From [Pasteurella] aerogenes (GTDB taxonomy: Bacteria > Pseudomonadota > Gammaproteobacteria > Enterobacterales > Pasteurellaceae), in the NCBI GenBank assembly GCA_900637275.1, contig LR134362.1:2170001-2234000 (forward strand): a stretch of DNA of 64,000 nt, written 5' to 3'. Below are positions 8,344 through 20,614 of this stretch, one piece after another (positions within the stretch are counted from its first letter, which is position 1; every line of letters starts with the position of its first letter). The notes beneath the pieces are model-generated. The model was given only the letters and a program-made list of their open reading frames with translations. It was not told the origin of the DNA and did no database searches. Both the position numbers and the translations under genes were made by a program.

Positions 8344-11046
8344 TCAACTATATCCCATCAATTTCAACAAATCTTTTGTGTAACTAATCGCTTCGTTGCG
8401 GTTGGCAACGCCGATTTTTTGGTACAGATTGCGGATGTGGGTTTTGATGGTGGTGGTTGCCACTTGCAATTCATCAGAGATTTGTTCGTTGCTGTAACCG
8501 GAATAAATTAAGCCCAGTACTTGCCATTCGCGTTGAGTTAATGGGCTGATTTTTAACAATTCTGGTACTTTTGGATTGTTTAATAAATTAGTGACGAATT
8601 GTTCATCGAAATGGGCAAATTTATGGCGATAATATTGGTTAATATAACGCAAAATAAATTGTGCTTTGTGTAAGGTGAGTTCGTCGAGTAGATTTTGTTG
8701 CAATAATTGACGGATTTGTTGCGCCATATTTTCGCCTTCAATAACGAAAACGCTGATAAAATTTGTTTGTCGAGTCAGCTGTAGCGCTTCGATCAAGTCT
8801 TTTTGTGCTGCCTCTTTGTTACCTTGTAATAAAAATAGACGGTTGCGTAAAATCAATGCGCGGTTTAGGTCGCTGACTAAATGCAGTTTTTGCGCTGTTT
8901 GGATCAGTTTATCTAAGATGTCTTGTGCAGGTTTAAAGCGTTTTAGCAATATTAAGGCGCGTGCGATATTACGCCACTGAACCTGACTGAAATGATTTTT
9001 ATCAGTCGTTGGCTGCGGATTTTGGATCAACCAAGCCTCTGCCGCTTCTTCATCATCAATCATTTGCCATAACACAATCTTCACTTGGTCAGCATTGGCA
9101 TTCCAGTCGTGATGGTAATGGTGGGTATTTTGTAGCTGCATAATTTGTTTTAACAAACGGGAAGCATTGTCTAAGTCGCCGCGTACAATGGAAATTTTGC
9201 ATAATAGTGCAAGGCATTGCAACCGATCTTCATCTTTGCTTAAGACTTCTATGCCGGCGTTTGCCATGGCTTCGGCTTTATCTAAATTATACCAGTCCCA
9301 CAAAATTTGCCCTTTAAGACGCAATAAAAATTCATACATCGGAATTTTTTGCAGATGATTTTCTTTGACAAACGCGGTGGCTTTATCCAGCATATCATAA
9401 CCCGCTTGTAGATAACCTTGCGCGATGAGAATTTCCGATTGTTGTAACAATGTCCATAAAATATGGTGCGAAGTGTGATATTGGCGCGCCATTTTTTCCG
9501 CACGCTGCAACATATTGAGTGCTTCGGTGAAGTTTCCGTGACAATGGTGAGCCTCGCCGATAATAGAGGTTGCAACAATATGCGCGTAATAGGCATTTTC
9601 TTGCAAATGAGCAAGCGCTTGAGAGGCAAGGGTGAGAGCGGTATTTTCATCACCTTGATTAATTGCCACTTGCGCCCGTAACACATCAAATTCCGCTTGT
9701 AAGTCTTGGCTGAGTTGCACGTTATTTTGCGCTAGTACTTGATCAAAATGAGCAAAAATACCGTTGACTTCGCTGTGACGATGTTGGCTTTGTGCTAGCC
9801 AGGCTTTCAGCAAAATCAAGGTTGGGCATTGCACGAAGTTTTGATCATCGAGATGATCGAGGCTTTCCTCAAGCAGTTTTAATTCACCTTGGTGGAAAAG
9901 TTCCCAACTTTTGTTGTTATTGGATAATATATCCAATAACACTTGATGATCATCAAGTTGCGCGGCGTGGTATAACGCTTCGGTCGTGTAGCCGAGTGAC
10001 AACCAGACATTCGCCGCTTTTTTATGTAGATCTTGCAACTCATCCGCTAACTCAGTTTGGCAGCAGTGGGCTAGAAATGAAGCAAACAGCGGATGGAAAC
10101 GCCACCAATTGTCTTCTGCATTAATTTGTTGCAAGAAAATCCCTTGTTTTTCAATTGCTTCCAATCTTGCTCGGCTATTTGCCACACCGGTTACTTGGCG
10201 CACCAAGGTTTCGTTCATAGAGCGCAAGATGGAGCAACGCAACACAAATTTGCGGGTTTCATCGTCCACCTGATTGAGAACTTCATCATTCAAATATTCG
10301 TTGATATGAAAATTATTCAGTTTTGATAGCCTTTTGGCGGCATCTTGCAATGGGGTTTTATGCTGTTTGGCGGATAAGCTGATTAATTGTAATGCGGTTG
10401 GCCAGCCTTCTACTTCGTCACAAAGTGCGGTGATTTCCGGTTCCGTTAAATGTTGTCCCAAACGAGACTGAAAAAAGGTAATGCTTTCTTGGTGATCAAA
10501 AGAAAGTTGATGCACATCGATTTCTAAAATTTGCTCCTGTACGCGCAAACCGGCAATACCTAGTGGCGGTACAGAACGTGAAATAAGGATCAGCGTCATG
10601 GACGGTGGTTGATGGCGAATCCAATATTTTAACGCCTCATGAATTTCTTCATTTCCGATAATATGATAGTCGTCAATGATCAAATAAATATGTTGTTGCA
10701 GATGAGAAAGTTTGACTAATTGCTGATTGAGACTTGCCAAGAGATTGGATTGACGCAGCAGACTATCTTCTTCCGGCAATTCTTGATGAATGGCGTAATG
10801 TAATGCCGTACAAAAATAAGAGGCAAATCGCTCCGTTTGATTGTCGCTTTCATCTAACGCATACCAACCGACATTTTTTTGTTGCATCGCCCATTGAGTA
10901 ATTAAGGTGGTTTTTCCATAGCCTGCCGGCGCGTTGATTAATACTAACGGGTAATGTTTTGCTTTATCAAGTCGTTGTAACAGCCCTGTACGCTCGATAC
11001 TATTTTGCAGTCGGTTTGAACACATCAATTTTGACGGGATCAACAT
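8344..11046 (-). CDS. malT: Maltose regulon transcriptional activator MalT
   Basis: LuxR-family, STAND-type activator of maltodextrin genes, triggered by ATP and maltotriose. The product is 900 residues (E. coli 901). Visible are the N-terminal nucleotide-binding domain with Walker A APAGYGKTT (residues 39-47) and Walker B YLIIDDYH, a long helical repeat region that binds inducer, and a C-terminal helix-turn-helix (LTQREWQVLGLIYSGYSNEQI, then TIKTHIRNLYQKIGV). It is divergent from malP-malQ across a 177-base region with purine-rich candidate binding sites, the same arrangement as in E. coli. No frameshift was seen. Confidence 0.95.
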   Translation of the reverse strand: MLIPSKLMCSNRLQNSIERTGLLQRLDKAKHYPLVLINAPAGYGKTTLITQWAMQQKNVGWYALDESDNQTERFASYFCTALHYAIHQELPEEDSLLRQSNLLASLNQQLVKLSHLQQHIYLIIDDYHIIGNEEIHEALKYWIRHQPPSMTLILISRSVPPLGIAGLRVQEQILEIDVHQLSFDHQESITFFQSRLGQHLTEPEITALCDEVEGWPTALQLISLSAKQHKTPLQDAAKRLSKLNNFHINEYLNDEVLNQVDDETRKFVLRCSILRSMNETLVRQVTGVANSRARLEAIEKQGIFLQQINAEDNWWRFHPLFASFLAHCCQTELADELQDLHKKAANVWLSLGYTTEALYHAAQLDDHQVLLDILSNNNKSWELFHQGELKLLEESLDHLDDQNFVQCPTLILLKAWLAQSQHRHSEVNGIFAHFDQVLAQNNVQLSQDLQAEFDVLRAQVAINQGDENTALTLASQALAHLQENAYYAHIVATSIIGEAHHCHGNFTEALNMLQRAEKMARQYHTSHHILWTLLQQSEILIAQGYLQAGYDMLDKATAFVKENHLQKIPMYEFLLRLKGQILWDWYNLDKAEAMANAGIEVLSKDEDRLQCLALLCKISIVRGDLDNASRLLKQIMQLQNTHHYHHDWNANADQVKIVLWQMIDDEEAAEAWLIQNPQPTTDKNHFSQVQWRNIARALILLKRFKPAQDILDKLIQTAQKLHLVSDLNRALILRNRLFLLQGNKEAAQKDLIEALQLTRQTNFISVFVIEGENMAQQIRQLLQQNLLDELTLHKAQFILRYINQYYRHKFAHFDEQFVTNLLNNPKVPELLKISPLTQREWQVLGLIYSGYSNEQISDELQVATTTIKTHIRNLYQKIGVANRNEAISYTKDLLKLMGYS

Positions 11047-11070
11047 ACTTTCTTAGCCTCTCTGATTAGG

Positions 11071-11148
11071 ATAGGAGGAGGACTCCTCCCTAAAAATTCA
11101 AATTACTTCTTATCTATCATACCGCAAAGATTATAACAGGGAGGATTA
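11071..11148. promoter_or_regulatory. Candidate MalT-binding sites in the malT-malP divergent region
   Basis: An imperfect palindrome at 11072-11091 (GGAGGAGGA facing TCCTCCCTA) and a second purine-rich copy AGGGAGGATTA at 11138-11148 resemble the MalT box GGGGAKGAGG. Several boxes in front of malP are expected if MalT drives malPQ here. The match is approximate. Confidence 0.45.
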
Positions 11149-11223
11149 TGTTTTTGTGCAATTACTCATAATAAAACGCAAGAAATTTTATCTTCATCAA
11201 ATTTTCCCCCAAAAGGAGTGTTT

Positions 11224-13620
11224 ATGTCTCAGTTTAATCTTAATGATATGGCGTTATTTGACAAAAATGTACACAAATATTGTCGTTATTTTGATGTTGC
11301 ATCACCGGAGCAATTTTCTTTAGAACAATGGTATCAAATTATTGCTCAAACTACTTTGGATATGACTTATGAAAAACCGGCACTAAAAGGTCAAGAAAGT
11401 CGTCATGTCAACTATTTATCTATGGAGTTTTTAATCGGTCGTTTAACCGGAAATAACTTAATGAATTTAGGTTGTTACGAACAAATTAAAAACTATTTGG
11501 CAAATTTCAACGTAGAATTAGTGGATGTATTAGAACAAGAACGCGATCCGGCATTGGGTAATGGCGGATTGGGACGTCTTGCTGCTTGTTTCTTAGATTC
11601 AATGGCTGCCTTGGGGCAAAATGCCACCGGTTACGGATTGCATTATCAATACGGATTGTTTAAACAATCTTTCGAGAATGGCGAACAGAAAGAAAGTGCT
11701 GATACTTGGAATCGCAACCAATATCCATGGCACAGCTACAACCCATCAAAAACACAAAATATCAATTTTGGCGGTAAAATCAAACACATCAAAGGCGATA
11801 AATACGAATGGAAACCAAGTTTGACCATTCAAGGTAAAGCCTTTGATTTACCGATTGTTGGCTATCAAAACGACATTATCCAACCGTTACGTTTATGGCA
11901 AGCGGACAGCGAGCAATCCTTTGATTTAGCTAAATTTAATGACGGGAAATTCCTCAATGCGGATAAAACTATTGTCAATGCGACCGCACTTACCCAAGTG
12001 TTATACCCGAATGATAATCATAAAGCCGGTCAAAAATTGCGCTTAATGCAACAATATTTCCATTGTGCTTGCTCGGTTGCAGATATTTTAGAACGTCATT
12101 TTGCTGAAGGCTATGAATTAAACGAGTTGGCACAGCGCCAAGTCATCCAATTAAATGATACTCACCCAACCCTTGCCATTCCGGAATTAATGCGCTTGTT
12201 GTTGGATAAATATGAATTAAGCTGGGATGAGGCTTGGGCAATTTGTTCTAATACCTTTGCTTATACCAACCACACTTTGTTGCCAGAAGCCTTGGAACAG
12301 TGGGATCAACGTTTATTTAACCAATTATTACCGCGCCATTATCAAATTGTGGAAAAAATTAACCATCTTTTCCATGAAAAAGTAAAAGCACAGTTTGGGG
12401 ATGATGCTAAAGTTTGGGAAAAATTAGCAATCTTATTTGATTACCGCGTACGCATGGCGAACCTTTGCGTGGTGACCTGTTTTGCAGTGAACGGGGTCGC
12501 GCAAATTCACTCTGATTTATTGGTGACAGATTTATTCCCAGAATATCACCAATTATTCCCAACCAAATTCTGCAACGTGACCAACGGGATCACGCCGCGT
12601 CGCTGGATTCGCCAAGCGAACCCACAATTAAGCGATTTATTGGATCGTACCCTAAAAACCGATTGGACCAAAGATTTGGAACAATTACGTGGTGTGGAAA
12701 ATTTTGTGAATGATGCAGGTTTCCGCGAGGAATATCGTCGTATTAAACAAATCAATAAATCGGTTTTAGCGGATGAAATTGAAAAAACCTTAGGTTTTTC
12801 CGTGAACCAAAATGCGATTTTCGATGTGCAAATTAAACGTTTCCATGAATACAAACGCCAACATTTGAATTTATTGAATATTATTGCAACCTATCAATCG
12901 TTAAAAGATAACCCAAATCAAGATTATACCCCGCGTGTTTTCGTGTTTGCGGGTAAAGCGGCGCCGGGTTATTACTTAGCAAAAAATATTATTCATGCTA
13001 TCAACAACGTGGCGGATATTATCAATAACGATAAACAGATGAAAGATCGTCTGCAAGTAGCGTTTTTACCGGATTATCGCGTGTCTTTGGCAGAAAAAAT
13101 CATTCCGGCGGCGGATGTGTCCGAACAAATTTCCATGGCGGGGAAAGAAGCTTCCGGTACGGGTAATATGAAATTGGCGTTAAATGGTGCCTTAACCTTA
13201 GGAACCTTGGATGGCGCGAACGTTGAAATTGCGGAAATGGTTGGTGAAGAAAATATCTTCCTATTCGGTCACACAGTGGAAAGCGTACGTGCATTGTTGG
13301 CGAAGGGTTATGATCCGAAAGCCTATTATCAACAAGATCCGGTACTGAAAAGTGCGGTGGATTTTTTAGCTAAAGGTAAAGCGTCACAAGGACATAAAGA
13401 TACCTTCAAATTGATGTTAGACAGCTTGTTAGAACGCGATCCGTTCTTAGTGTTTGCGGATTTTGACAGCTACTTACAAGCGCAAAAACGTATCGGCGCG
13501 GCATATTTAGATCAAGATGCTTGGTTACATAGTGCCATTTTAAATACCGCTCGTTTGGGGATGTTCAGCTCCGACCGTTCTATTCGTGACTACCAAGCAC
13601 GTATCTGGTTGAAAAAATAA
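11224..13620 (+). CDS. malP: Maltodextrin phosphorylase
   Basis: Phosphorolyses alpha-1,4-glucans from the non-reducing end to glucose 1-phosphate, using pyridoxal phosphate. The product is 798 residues, the length of MalP rather than the longer GlgP. Family signatures are [29 protein letters not shown] near residue 105, and the PLP-lysine region [25 protein letters not shown] (11213-11218) sets the ATG at 11224. It is followed by malQ and divergent from malT, so it acts in maltodextrin breakdown. A glycogen phosphorylase role cannot be excluded from sequence; context favours MalP. Confidence 0.92.
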   Translation: MSQFNLNDMALFDKNVHKYCRYFDVASPEQFSLEQWYQIIAQTTLDMTYEKPALKGQESRHVNYLSMEFLIGRLTGNNLMNLGCYEQIKNYLANFNVELVDVLEQERDPALGNGGLGRLAACFLDSMAALGQNATGYGLHYQYGLFKQSFENGEQKESADTWNRNQYPWHSYNPSKTQNINFGGKIKHIKGDKYEWKPSLTIQGKAFDLPIVGYQNDIIQPLRLWQADSEQSFDLAKFNDGKFLNADKTIVNATALTQVLYPNDNHKAGQKLRLMQQYFHCACSVADILERHFAEGYELNELAQRQVIQLNDTHPTLAIPELMRLLLDKYELSWDEAWAICSNTFAYTNHTLLPEALEQWDQRLFNQLLPRHYQIVEKINHLFHEKVKAQFGDDAKVWEKLAILFDYRVRMANLCVVTCFAVNGVAQIHSDLLVTDLFPEYHQLFPTKFCNVTNGITPRRWIRQANPQLSDLLDRTLKTDWTKDLEQLRGVENFVNDAGFREEYRRIKQINKSVLADEIEKTLGFSVNQNAIFDVQIKRFHEYKRQHLNLLNIIATYQSLKDNPNQDYTPRVFVFAGKAAPGYYLAKNIIHAINNVADIINNDKQMKDRLQVAFLPDYRVSLAEKIIPAADVSEQISMAGKEASGTGNMKLALNGALTLGTLDGANVEIAEMVGEENIFLFGHTVESVRALLAKGYDPKAYYQQDPVLKSAVDFLAKGKASQGHKDTFKLMLDSLLERDPFLVFADFDSYLQAQKRIGAAYLDQDAWLHSAILNTARLGMFSSDRSIRDYQARIWLKK

Positions 13621-13629
13621 CATTTCAGA

Positions 13630-13648
13630 TTCCCGCCTGCGGGCGGGA
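13630..13648 (+). repeat. Intercistronic hairpin between malP and malQ
   Basis: TCCCGCC and GGCGGGA form a strong stem with a four-base loop in the 48-base gap. There is no T-tract, so it is more likely an mRNA-stability or processing hairpin than a terminator. Confidence 0.5.
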
Positions 13649-13668
13649 TATTCAAGCAAGGAGCGATT

Positions 13669-15744
13669 ATGGCACAGGTACAACAAAAACAATTTGCTCA
13701 AGCCGGCATTATGCCAGATTTCTTGGATGCCAGTGGGATTCGAAAAATCATACCAAGCGCAATCAAACAACGACTTTATCAAACCTTCAATGGTAATACC
13801 CGCAGTCGCCAATCTTGGCTGCCACCGGTCAAAATTCTTTATGAAAATCAACCGCACTTTTTACCGCTCAATCTGGCGGATAAAAAACACGCAGTGCATG
13901 GAACATGGGTTTTGCAGTTGGAAAATGGCGAATGCCTGACGGGACGGGTGAAACGCAATCAAATTGAATTGCCACGCGATTTACCACTGGGTTATCACCA
14001 ATTACAACTGCGTTGTGAGAAAAAATCTCTTGAATGTCGCCTTATTGTGGCGCCAACACGTTGCTATCAACCCGCAGAACTTGCTGAACGCAAAAAATTG
14101 TGGGGATCCTTTATCCAGCTTTATACCTTGAAATCAGCCCATAACTGGGGCGTTGGGGATTTCTCCGATCTCAAAGATTTTCTACAACATATTCAACAAT
14201 ATGGCGCGGATTTTGTGGGACTTAACCCAATTCATGCGCTGTTTCCCGCTAATCCGGAGGCAGCAAGCCCTTATAGCCCGTCTTCACGCAAATGGCTGAA
14301 TATTATTTATATTGATGTGGCAAGTTTACCGGAATTCCAGCAAAGTTCGCTGGCACAACAATGGTTTAATAGTCCAGAAGTGCAGACGAAACTGAGCAAA
14401 GTGCGGTCAGAAAATTGGATAAATTATGCAGAAGTGATGGCGTTAAAACTGCAAGGACTCGCTTTGGCATTTGATGAATTTGAACAAAATCCGACCGCAC
14501 TTCGTCAACAAGCCTTTGCCGATTTTCTGGCGCAAGGCGGCGAAAGTTTGCAAGTACAAGCAACCTTTGACGCATTGCATCATCATTTAAGCCAGCAATT
14601 TGACAACCAATGGGGCTGGGATTTTTGGGATAAGAAATATCAAGATTATCACGCCGACGCAGTGCAACAATTCCGGCAAGAACAAGCGCAAGAAGTCCGT
14701 TTTTATGCTTGGTTACAATTTTGCGCAGCGCAGCAATTTGCCGCTTGTAATGAAGTGTGCAAAACGCAAAAAATGACCATCGGCATGTATCGTGATTTAG
14801 CCGTTGGCGTGACCAATAATGGGGCGGAAACGTGGAATGATAAAGCGCTTTATTGTTTAAATGCTTCTGTCGGCGCGCCGCCGGATATTTTAGCACCACA
14901 AGGACAAAACTGGGGATTATCGCCGATGAATCCGCACGTGCTAAAACAACAGGCGTATCAACCATTTATTGAGTTAGTGCAAGCCAATATGAAAGATTGT
15001 GGCGCGTTGCGCATTGACCATATTATGTCGTTGTTGCGGTTGTGGTGGATCCCAAAAGGCGATAGCGCGGCAAACGGGGCTTATATTCGTTATCCGGTAG
15101 ATGATTTGATTGCCATTTTAGCGTTGGAAAGTCAGCGTCACCAAAGTTTGATTATTGGCGAAGATTTAGGCACGGTACCGAAAGAAATCGTCAGTAAATT
15201 GAAAAATGCCGGCATTTTGTCATATAAAATTTTCTATTTTGAATTTGACCAACAAGGCGAAAGTCGTCGTTTACAAGATTATCCATATCAAGCGATGACC
15301 ACCTTAAGTACCCATGATTTACCAACGATCAACGGGTATTGGCGCGGTTATGATTTTGAATTAGGGCAACGTTTCGGTGTGTATCCGAATCCAAACGTGT
15401 TGGCAATGTTGCAACAAGATCGGGTGAATGCTAAATCGAAAATTATCAAGCGATTACAAGAAAATGGCGTTGAAATTGAAGCGGGTGTGGATGAAAGTTT
15501 ATCTTCTAAAGTGACGCTTAAATTTAATCATCAATTGCAATCTTATGTCGCGGGCGTAAGCAGTGCGTTGTTTGGTTTACAGCCGGAGGACTGGTTGGAT
15601 ATGAGCGAACCGGTTAATATTCCGGGAACCAGCACGGAATATGCCAACTGGCGACGTCGTTTAAGCCAAGATGTCGAAAATATTTTCGCGGATAAATCGG
15701 TACAAGCGTTGTTAACCCAAGTGAATTGTACGCGAAAAGCATAA
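13669..15744 (+). CDS. malQ: 4-alpha-glucanotransferase (amylomaltase)
   Basis: Transfers maltosyl and longer dextrinyl units between maltodextrins, releasing glucose and making longer chains for MalP. The product is 691 residues (E. coli 694), glycoside hydrolase family 77. Visible are the long N-terminal extension typical of MalQ, WGVGDFSDLKDF and DFVGLNPIHALFP, the nucleophile region GALRIDHIMSLLRLWWIP, the acid/base region IIGEDLGTVP, and TLSTHDLPTINGYW. AAGGAG precedes the start. It is cotranscribed with malP and ends at a strong terminator. Confidence 0.95.
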   Translation: MAQVQQKQFAQAGIMPDFLDASGIRKIIPSAIKQRLYQTFNGNTRSRQSWLPPVKILYENQPHFLPLNLADKKHAVHGTWVLQLENGECLTGRVKRNQIELPRDLPLGYHQLQLRCEKKSLECRLIVAPTRCYQPAELAERKKLWGSFIQLYTLKSAHNWGVGDFSDLKDFLQHIQQYGADFVGLNPIHALFPANPEAASPYSPSSRKWLNIIYIDVASLPEFQQSSLAQQWFNSPEVQTKLSKVRSENWINYAEVMALKLQGLALAFDEFEQNPTALRQQAFADFLAQGGESLQVQATFDALHHHLSQQFDNQWGWDFWDKKYQDYHADAVQQFRQEQAQEVRFYAWLQFCAAQQFAACNEVCKTQKMTIGMYRDLAVGVTNNGAETWNDKALYCLNASVGAPPDILAPQGQNWGLSPMNPHVLKQQAYQPFIELVQANMKDCGALRIDHIMSLLRLWWIPKGDSAANGAYIRYPVDDLIAILALESQRHQSLIIGEDLGTVPKEIVSKLKNAGILSYKIFYFEFDQQGESRRLQDYPYQAMTTLSTHDLPTINGYWRGYDFELGQRFGVYPNPNVLAMLQQDRVNAKSKIIKRLQENGVEIEAGVDESLSSKVTLKFNHQLQSYVAGVSSALFGLQPEDWLDMSEPVNIPGTSTEYANWRRRLSQDVENIFADKSVQALLTQVNCTRKA

Positions 15745-15764
15745 ACCTATTTTGCTGCCAAACA

Positions 15765-15800
15765 AAACCCCGTTAAGATGAGTTAACGGGGTTTCTTTTT
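15765..15800. terminator. Terminator between malQ and purB
   Basis: AAACCCCGTTAA (15765-15776) and TTAACGGGGTTT (15783-15794), then CTTTTT. This perfect 12-bp stem lies between converging genes. A uptake signal follows at about 15822. Confidence 0.9.
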
Positions 15801-15838
15801 ATTGTAAGCCTACCGCGAGAAAAGTGCGGTAGAAAAAA

Positions 15839-17224
<1,386 letters not shown>

Positions 17225-17836
17225 TTAAAGAGATGAATAAATTTGTTGTGCGGTAGTGACGAGTTTCCGTCGGGAAAACAGCAGTTGCCATTTGGAACCA
17301 CCCACTTGGCGCCAAAGTACGGCGGAACGAATTCCCGCCAATAAACAAGCACGAATACGGTTGTGCATACCTAATTGCTGCAAATATTGCGGCGAGCCTT
17401 TGACTTGAATACGACTGCCTAAAGGGCTTATCACATCCACGTAAATGGAGGCTAATGTGGACAGCATTTGTTCGTCAAATAAATCGTAATGGACGAGTTG
17501 GGTGGGCAAATATTGAATGCGCTTTGCCAATTCGGCTTTAGCTTGTGGATTTTTATTCAATTTTCCTTCTAATGCCAATAAACTTAACCAGTAACGACTA
17601 ACATCCGCTTCGCTACCATTCAGTTGTTCCATTAAAATTTGCAAACCCAAGGCTAAATTTTGTTCACGATTTCCGTAAACCGCAAGCGTATTTTCTGGTT
17701 GGGTTTGTAATAAACTGTTTAAACTGGCACGAAAAGCCGGCTCATCGGCTTGACCGTTAAGGGCGAATTGTTGTACTAATTTTGCGGATTGGCATACGCC
17801 GGCAAGAGCGAGCGTTGCATCGTAGTAATTTGCCAT
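17225..17836 (-). CDS. hflD: HflD (YcfC) family protein
   Basis: Peripheral membrane protein of 203 residues. In E. coli HflD affects lambda lysogeny by binding CII; its normal role is not settled. The sequence follows the family from [20 protein letters not shown] at the N-terminus through [19 protein letters not shown] to the basic end [15 protein letters not shown]. The start MANYYDATL at 17836 gives the family length. A longer in-frame extension upstream overlaps the divergent copper-chaperone gene and is rejected. purB follows. Confidence 0.92.
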   Translation of the reverse strand: MANYYDATLALAGVCQSAKLVQQFALNGQADEPAFRASLNSLLQTQPENTLAVYGNREQNLALGLQILMEQLNGSEADVSRYWLSLLALEGKLNKNPQAKAELAKRIQYLPTQLVHYDLFDEQMLSTLASIYVDVISPLGSRIQVKGSPQYLQQLGMHNRIRACLLAGIRSAVLWRQVGGSKWQLLFSRRKLVTTAQQIYSSL

Positions 17837-17948
17837 AATTATCGGTAAAATTGTCGAACTAAAACGAAAAAAAAGTGTGAGCAATATAGCATTTTTACAT
17901 TTTTTTTGAAAGTACAATGACGAGTTATTCCGTCTTGCAGGAGGATAA

Positions 17949-18362
17949 ATGATATCGAAAATCGCAAAAACCAGTTTAATTTTAACCGCACTTTTGCCCC
18001 TGAATTTATGGGCAAAGGTAGCTGTGGAAAATGCGGTTATGTATGAAACCATGATGGCAAACGAGCCGAGTGCGATTTATTTGACCTTAAAAAATAGCGG
18101 CGATGAAACGGTGAATTTGCTTTTGGCGGAAAGTTCGGTGAAGTCGCGTTTGGAATTACACGGGATGCAACAAGGCAAGATGATTGGCTTGGATGGCTTG
18201 TCAATTCCGCCGCAACAGACTATTTCACTCGCGCGCGGTGGTACGCATATTATGGTGTTTGATTTGCAAAAACCATTGAAAAAAGACCAACAATTTCCGC
18301 TGACCTTATATTTTGATGATGGGGAAACGCTGTCTTTAGATGTGCAAGTGATAGCGCGTTAA
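17949..18362 (+). CDS. Periplasmic copper chaperone, PCu(A)C family
   Basis: A 137-residue exported protein with a signal peptide ([19 protein letters not shown], then LWA). The PCu(A)C copper motif is visible: His and Met in ELHGM, a second Met in GKMIGL, then about 20 residues on THIM. Family members bind Cu(I) and help assemble the CuA or CuB site of terminal oxidases. The usual Sco partner is not next to it. AGGAGG at 17939-17944 is a strong ribosome-binding site. It is divergent from hflD and followed by a terminator. Confidence 0.85.
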   Translation: MISKIAKTSLILTALLPLNLWAKVAVENAVMYETMMANEPSAIYLTLKNSGDETVNLLLAESSVKSRLELHGMQQGKMIGLDGLSIPPQQTISLARGGTHIMVFDLQKPLKKDQQFPLTLYFDDGETLSLDVQVIAR

Positions 18363-18419
18363 GCCTTATTGATTACTTTGTCAAAGGTCATAAAGTGCGG
18401 TCATTTTGGGGACGATTTT

Positions 18420-18452
18420 CAACCCTATGTTTTGGCATAGGGTTGAATTTTT
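18420..18452. terminator. Terminator between copper chaperone and OPT transporter genes
   Basis: CAACCCTATG (18420-18429) and CATAGGGTTG (18436-18445), followed by AATTTTTT. A perfect 10-bp stem between convergent genes. Confidence 0.9.
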
Positions 18453-18462
18453 TAGGTGAGTT

Positions 18463-20484
18463 TTATTGTTTTGCGCGTAAAACTCGTAAGGCAAAAATGC
18501 CCATTCCGGCAACAAAGATGATTAATCCTAAAATTTCTGCGGTCGTTCCCCAGTTTTCTAGGTTTAAAGCAAGCGGTGCGTCGGAACCGCCGGAGGTGAC
18601 GGAGGCGGCGATAATAAAGGCTAAAATCACCCCAATCAAACTTTCGCCGACAATTAATCCTGCGGCAAAGAGGGTTCCGTAACGATCAGCTTTTTTCTGT
18701 ATATCTTGCACGTTTTTAGCGTTTCGTTGCGCAAAGGCGGTGAGGTGGCGGTTAATTAACCACGCCAAAATTGCTCCAATAACGATAGGCATATTCACAG
18801 ACGGTGGTAAATAAATTCCCATGCCTACCGCTAATGCCGGTAAAGCTAAACGATTTTGGCTGGATTTTTTCAATATGGCATCAATGATGATCAAACTTAA
18901 TCCCAAAGCAATACCCATGAAAATATAAGTCCATTCCAAATTATTGGAGAAAATCCCTTTGGCAATAGTGGTCATTAAGGTGGCTTGTGGCGCGGATAAG
19001 GCTTGTGACGGATCCATATCTGGACGTGGCATTGCACCAGCAAAACCATAAGCATGATAGAGAATTTCCAATACCGGCGCGATCACTAAGGCCCCCACGA
19101 TACAACCGATAATAAGAGCAACTTGTTGGCGCCATGGTGTCGCTTTGACCAATAAACCCGTTTTTAAATCTTGCAGGTTATCATTGGAAATTGCTGCTGT
19201 ACTGACGACAATTGAGCCGGAGAAGATGGTTAACGCGGTCAAGAATTGTTGTCCTTCTGGGCTGTCTAATAAGCCTGATGCTTTGCCGATAAGCATTAAC
19301 GTGATGGAAATTAACACCACGGAAATAATACCGATACCGGAAATCGGGCTGGAGGAGGAACCAACAAGCCCCGCCATGTAACCGCAGGCAGCCGCAACAA
19401 AGAAACCGATAAGTACCGCCAGCAGAGTGCAAGCAATGATTAGTAGCATGGATAACTCTGCCGAAATTGGTGCATCGGCAACGAAATTATGCAATGCCAA
19501 GACGATTAACAAAATTGCGGTTAAGGTGATATAAATCATGGTTTTCGGTGATAAATCCAACTGGGTACTGTCGTTTGAGTGCGCATTTGGATCTTTTAAG
19601 GCGCGGAAAGATTGAGCCATCCCTTGAATCATTGGTTTCATTAATACCAATAATGTCCAAATGGCGGCGATACCGATCGTCCCAACACCGATAAAGCGTA
19701 CTTTTCCAGACCACATGCTCAAAGCGTGATTAACCATATCAGCATCTGGCGCCATCGGGAACAGCGTGGTGAAATAAGGGACGCCGACTAACCAGGTCAA
19801 GGCGATGCCGATTAAAATTGCAATCCCACCAACAATTCCAACCAAATAGCCAGCACCTAATAAGGCTAAGGAAAAACCCATCGGAATTTGGAATACCGCA
19901 TTGCCGCCTTTAAACCACAGGCTGGCGCTGTCGGCGACCACACGCAATCCGTTGGTTAGAAAACCGACAAGTGCGGCAATCACACCACCGGTAGCAATTT
20001 CTTTAATTCCACTTTCACTGTTTTGCCCTTCGGCATGATTACCGGCTTTCAAAATTTCCGCAGCGGCAACCCCTTCCGGATAAGGCAGATCACTTTTGAC
20101 CACCATGACTTGGCGTAATGGAATAGTGAAAATTACGCCCAAAATTCCGCCAGCAGTACAAATTAACAGGGTTTGTAGGAATGGAAAGCCTTGCCAATAT
20201 CCCATCATTAATAAACCGGGGATAACGAATATCACGGAGGACAAAGTCCCAGCAGAGGAGGCTTGGGTTTGCACCATGTTATTTTCGAGAATATTCGAGC
20301 CGGAAAACATTTTTAACACTGCCATAGAAATCACAGCGGCAGGAATTGATGAAGCAAATGTGAGGCCTACTTTTAAACCAAGATAGACATCGGAGGCAGT
20401 GAAAACCACCGTAATTAATGCACCCAGTAACATCCCGCGGAACGTAAGTTCTTGCAAGGTGGGCGCTAAATGAGATTTTTGCAT
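18463..20484 (-). CDS. OPT family oligopeptide transporter
   Basis: Inner-membrane transporter of 673 residues with around fifteen hydrophobic segments. It begins LTFRGMLLGALITVVFTASD, followed by VYLGLKVGLTFASSIPAAVI, the characteristic OPT/YSL N-terminus. The conserved GLVGSSSSPISGIGII and DLPYPEGVAAAEILKAG segments are present, the latter typical of the bacterial OPT clade. Substrates in this clade are small peptides or metal-ligand complexes; none can be assigned here. GAGGG just upstream supports the ATG at 20484. Monocistronic, with an inverted uptake-signal pair behind it. Confidence 0.9.
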   Translation of the reverse strand: MQKSHLAPTLQELTFRGMLLGALITVVFTASDVYLGLKVGLTFASSIPAAVISMAVLKMFSGSNILENNMVQTQASSAGTLSSVIFVIPGLLMMGYWQGFPFLQTLLICTAGGILGVIFTIPLRQVMVVKSDLPYPEGVAAAEILKAGNHAEGQNSESGIKEIATGGVIAALVGFLTNGLRVVADSASLWFKGGNAVFQIPMGFSLALLGAGYLVGIVGGIAILIGIALTWLVGVPYFTTLFPMAPDADMVNHALSMWSGKVRFIGVGTIGIAAIWTLLVLMKPMIQGMAQSFRALKDPNAHSNDSTQLDLSPKTMIYITLTAILLIVLALHNFVADAPISAELSMLLIIACTLLAVLIGFFVAAACGYMAGLVGSSSSPISGIGIISVVLISITLMLIGKASGLLDSPEGQQFLTALTIFSGSIVVSTAAISNDNLQDLKTGLLVKATPWRQQVALIIGCIVGALVIAPVLEILYHAYGFAGAMPRPDMDPSQALSAPQATLMTTIAKGIFSNNLEWTYIFMGIALGLSLIIIDAILKKSSQNRLALPALAVGMGIYLPPSVNMPIVIGAILAWLINRHLTAFAQRNAKNVQDIQKKADRYGTLFAAGLIVGESLIGVILAFIIAASVTSGGSDAPLALNLENWGTTAEILGLIIFVAGMGIFALRVLRAKQ

Positions 20485-20529
20485 AGTTTCCCTCTAGTGC
20501 ATACGTTATTATAAAGAGTGAGTCATCTT

Positions 20530-20587
20530 ACCGCACTTTTTTGAAAATAAAAGCAATTTGAGTAGAAGATGTTAATAAAAGTGCGGT
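20530..20587. repeat. Inverted uptake-signal pair between nudE and the OPT gene
   Basis: ACCGCACTTTT (20530-20540) and AAAAGTGCGGT (20577-20587) with a 36-base loop. It lies just past the 3' end of nudE and may act as its terminator on the minus strand. Confidence 0.55.
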
Positions 20588-20614
20588 TAAATTTTATGAA
20601 ATAATATAAAAATA

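Noticed and set aside
9792..10326. Open frames opposite malT
   Set aside because: Shadows of the malT coding frame.
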